Source of the DNA: Salinicoccus hispanicus
GTDB taxonomy: Bacteria > Bacillota > Bacilli > Staphylococcales > Salinicoccaceae
Direction of reading: 5' to 3'
Length of the DNA: 64,000 bases
NCBI RefSeq assembly: GCF_009831115.1
Contig: NZ_WUUK01000001.1
Span: 496,001-560,000, forward strand
A program made the translations under genes and the position numbers. How positions within the stretch are numbered: position 1 is the first letter of the stretch; the number at the start of each line of letters is the position of its first letter. The notes below the pieces were generated by a model. The model did not search any database. It had not been told where the DNA came from and saw nothing but the letters and a program-made list of their open reading frames with translations. Positions 62,782 through 64,000 of the stretch are shown here, in pieces.

Positions 62782-64000
62782 TATACGATATTGGAGTAGT
62801 CGGACTTGGAGTAATGGGGACTAATATTGCCAAAAATATGTCGCGCAACGGTTTCAAGGTCATCACATTCGATTTCTATGATGATGTCAGGGAAAACCGC
62901 ATGAATGAACTCAAGGAAGAGAATGTCGATATTGCCTCCTCGATGGAAGCTTTCATCAACAGTCTGAAAAAACCCAGGAATATTCTTCTTCTCGTCAAAG
63001 CAGGAGAGGTGACGGATATGACAATCGAACAGATTGCTCCCTATCTTGTTGAAGGAGATACACTGATTGACGGTGGAAATGAGCAGTATGAAAATACTCG
63101 CCGACGCAATCTGGCATTGACCGAAAAGGGCATCAACTTCATCGGCATGGGTGTCAGCGGTGGTGAAGAGGGGGCATTGAATGGTCCTTCGCTGATGCCG
63201 GGTGGTCAGCAGGAAGCTTATGACAACGTCAAGGATATTCTGGAGAAGATTGCTGCAAAAGCGGACGATGGCAAACCATGTGTCACGTATATCGGCAGTG
63301 ATGGCAGCGGACACTATGTAAAGATGATCCATAACGGCATCGAGTATGCCGACATGGAGCTGATTGCGGAAAGCTACTACTTCATGAAGCATGGACTCAA
63401 TATGTCGAATGACGAAATGAGTGCTGTTTTTGACGAATGGAATAAAGGTGATCTGAACAGCTATCTGATTGAAATCACTGCCCGTATACTTGAGTTCAAG
63501 GACGATGAAGGCAACTATGTACTCGATCTGATACTCGATAAGGCGGGACAGAAAGGTACAGGCAAATGGACCGGCATAGAAGGTTTGAAACTCGGTATAC
63601 CTTTGTCCCTGATTACAGACAGTGTATTTGTAAGGTGTATTTCAAGTCTGGTGGAAGAGCGTCAACTTGTCAGTGAAGCCTACACAAGCCCGATGAAATC
63701 AATTTCTGCAGATGACAAGGCCTCTGTCCTCGAAGACTTGAAGAATGCACTCTACATCAGCAAGCTTATGAGTTATTCCCAAGGTTTCAGACTGCTCAGG
63801 GAAGCGAGTGGCATCTACGACTGGAATCTTAAGCTTGGGGAAATCTCCATGATATGGAGAAAAGGCTGCATCATCAGAGCCCAGTTTTTGGAAGAAATCA
63901 ACAGAGCCTATGAAAATGCACCCAATCTCAGCAACCTGCTACTCGATGACTACTTCAGAAATGTTGTAAAGTCGAACCATCCGAGCCTGAGACGGATCGG
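62778..64000 (+). CDS. gnd: 6-phosphogluconate dehydrogenase, 3' end outside window
   Basis: Oxidative pentose phosphate enzyme; the first ~407 residues are visible and the frame is open to the window edge. ATG 62778 follows AAGGAGG and overlaps the peptidase stop. Nucleotide-binding VVGLGVMGTNIAKNM, substrate motifs GVSGGEEGA, GGNEQYENT, KMIHNGIEYADMELIAESY and DKAGQKGTGKW are present. The loop after the second beta strand is FDFYDD, lacking the Asn-Arg-Ser/Thr of NADP-type enzymes such as YqjI. It may be NAD-preferring, like GntZ. Confidence 0.93.
   Translation, partial: MIYDIGVVGLGVMGTNIAKNMSRNGFKVITFDFYDDVRENRMNELKEENVDIASSMEAFINSLKKPRNILLLVKAGEVTDMTIEQIAPYLVEGDTLIDGGNEQYENTRRRNLALTEKGINFIGMGVSGGEEGALNGPSLMPGGQQEAYDNVKDILEKIAAKADDGKPCVTYIGSDGSGHYVKMIHNGIEYADMELIAESYYFMKHGLNMSNDEMSAVFDEWNKGDLNSYLIEITARILEFKDDEGNYVLDLILDKAGQKGTGKWTGIEGLKLGIPLSLITDSVFVRCISSLVEERQLVSEAYTSPMKSISADDKASVLEDLKNALYISKLMSYSQGFRLLREASGIYDWNLKLGEISMIWRKGCIIRAQFLEEINRAYENAPNLSNLLLDDYFRNVVKSNHPSLRRI

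Overview
The window reads as core chromosome of a non-sporulating member of the order Bacillales, most likely Staphylococcaceae. Gene order follows the Bacillus subtilis yqf-yqg-yqh-yqi block almost gene for gene (dnaG-sigA-cccA-trmK-yqfO, ispH, cshB, nfo, zinc ABC/zur, ispG, sodA, a class B PBP, pst, yqgN-gluP-yqgQ-glcK, yqgW/X/Y, comG, aroK, gcvT-gcvPA-gcvPB, lipM, yqhQ, papA, efp, accBC, yqhY-nusB-xseAB-ispA-dxs-tlyA-argR-recN, yqzF, ptb-bcd-buk-lpdV-bkd, brxB, yqjE, gnd). The sporulation genes that interrupt this order in Bacillus (spoIIIA between efp and accB; spoIVB and spo0A after recN) are absent. The deoxyxylulose phosphate (MEP) isoprenoid genes ispG, ispH and dxs are present, base composition looks less AT-rich than Staphylococcus, and extracytoplasmic linkers are strongly acidic. 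Together these make a halotolerant relative such as Salinicoccus or Jeotgalicoccus my best guess (inference; no database search was possible).

Layout. 1-9 kb: end of dnaG, the primary sigma factor, a membrane cytochrome c, tRNA methyltransferase TrmK, a Nif3-like protein, divergent ispH and cshB, nfo, and a zinc uptake ABC operon ending in its own Fur-family regulator. 9-16 kb: a GntR-regulated small ABC exporter, ispG, a DUF1189 protein, sodA, and a class B PBP. 16-21 kb: the phosphate operon pstSCAB-phoU behind a PhoP-box array. 21-29 kb: folate salvage, rhomboid protease GluP, glucokinase, an SDR enzyme, argGH behind an ARG box, and small conserved proteins of unknown function around a metallo-beta-lactamase-fold hydrolase. 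29-33 kb: the comG competence pseudopilus operon and aroK. 33-40 kb: a glycine riboswitch controlling gcvT-gcvPA-gcvPB, then lipM (lipoyl assembly), a rhodanese-like protein and a three-gene envelope operon. 40-53 kb: papA-efp, accBC, then a long housekeeping run from an Asp23-family protein to recN. 53-61 kb: branched-chain keto-acid dehydrogenase with the ptb-bcd-buk module. 61-64 kb: bacilliredoxin, the microprotein Prli42, a PepT-like peptidase and an incomplete 6-phosphogluconate dehydrogenase.

How they work together. LipM supports the lipoyl enzymes (glycine cleavage and Bkd). Bkd supplies branched acyl-CoA primers and AccBC supplies malonyl-CoA for membrane lipid synthesis. IspG, IspH, Dxs and IspA supply isoprenoids. 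ArgR, encoded here, has candidate operators at its own gene and at argGH.

I saw no rRNA, tRNA, CRISPR array, insertion sequence, prophage or restriction/defence island, and no gene-free gap over 300 bases. I did not find a convincing new multi-gene system. The most informative items are regulatory sites (Zur, PhoP, ARG, a GntR palindrome, a single-aptamer glycine riboswitch), an unusual cofactor-binding loop in the 6-phosphogluconate dehydrogenase, and very short genes.
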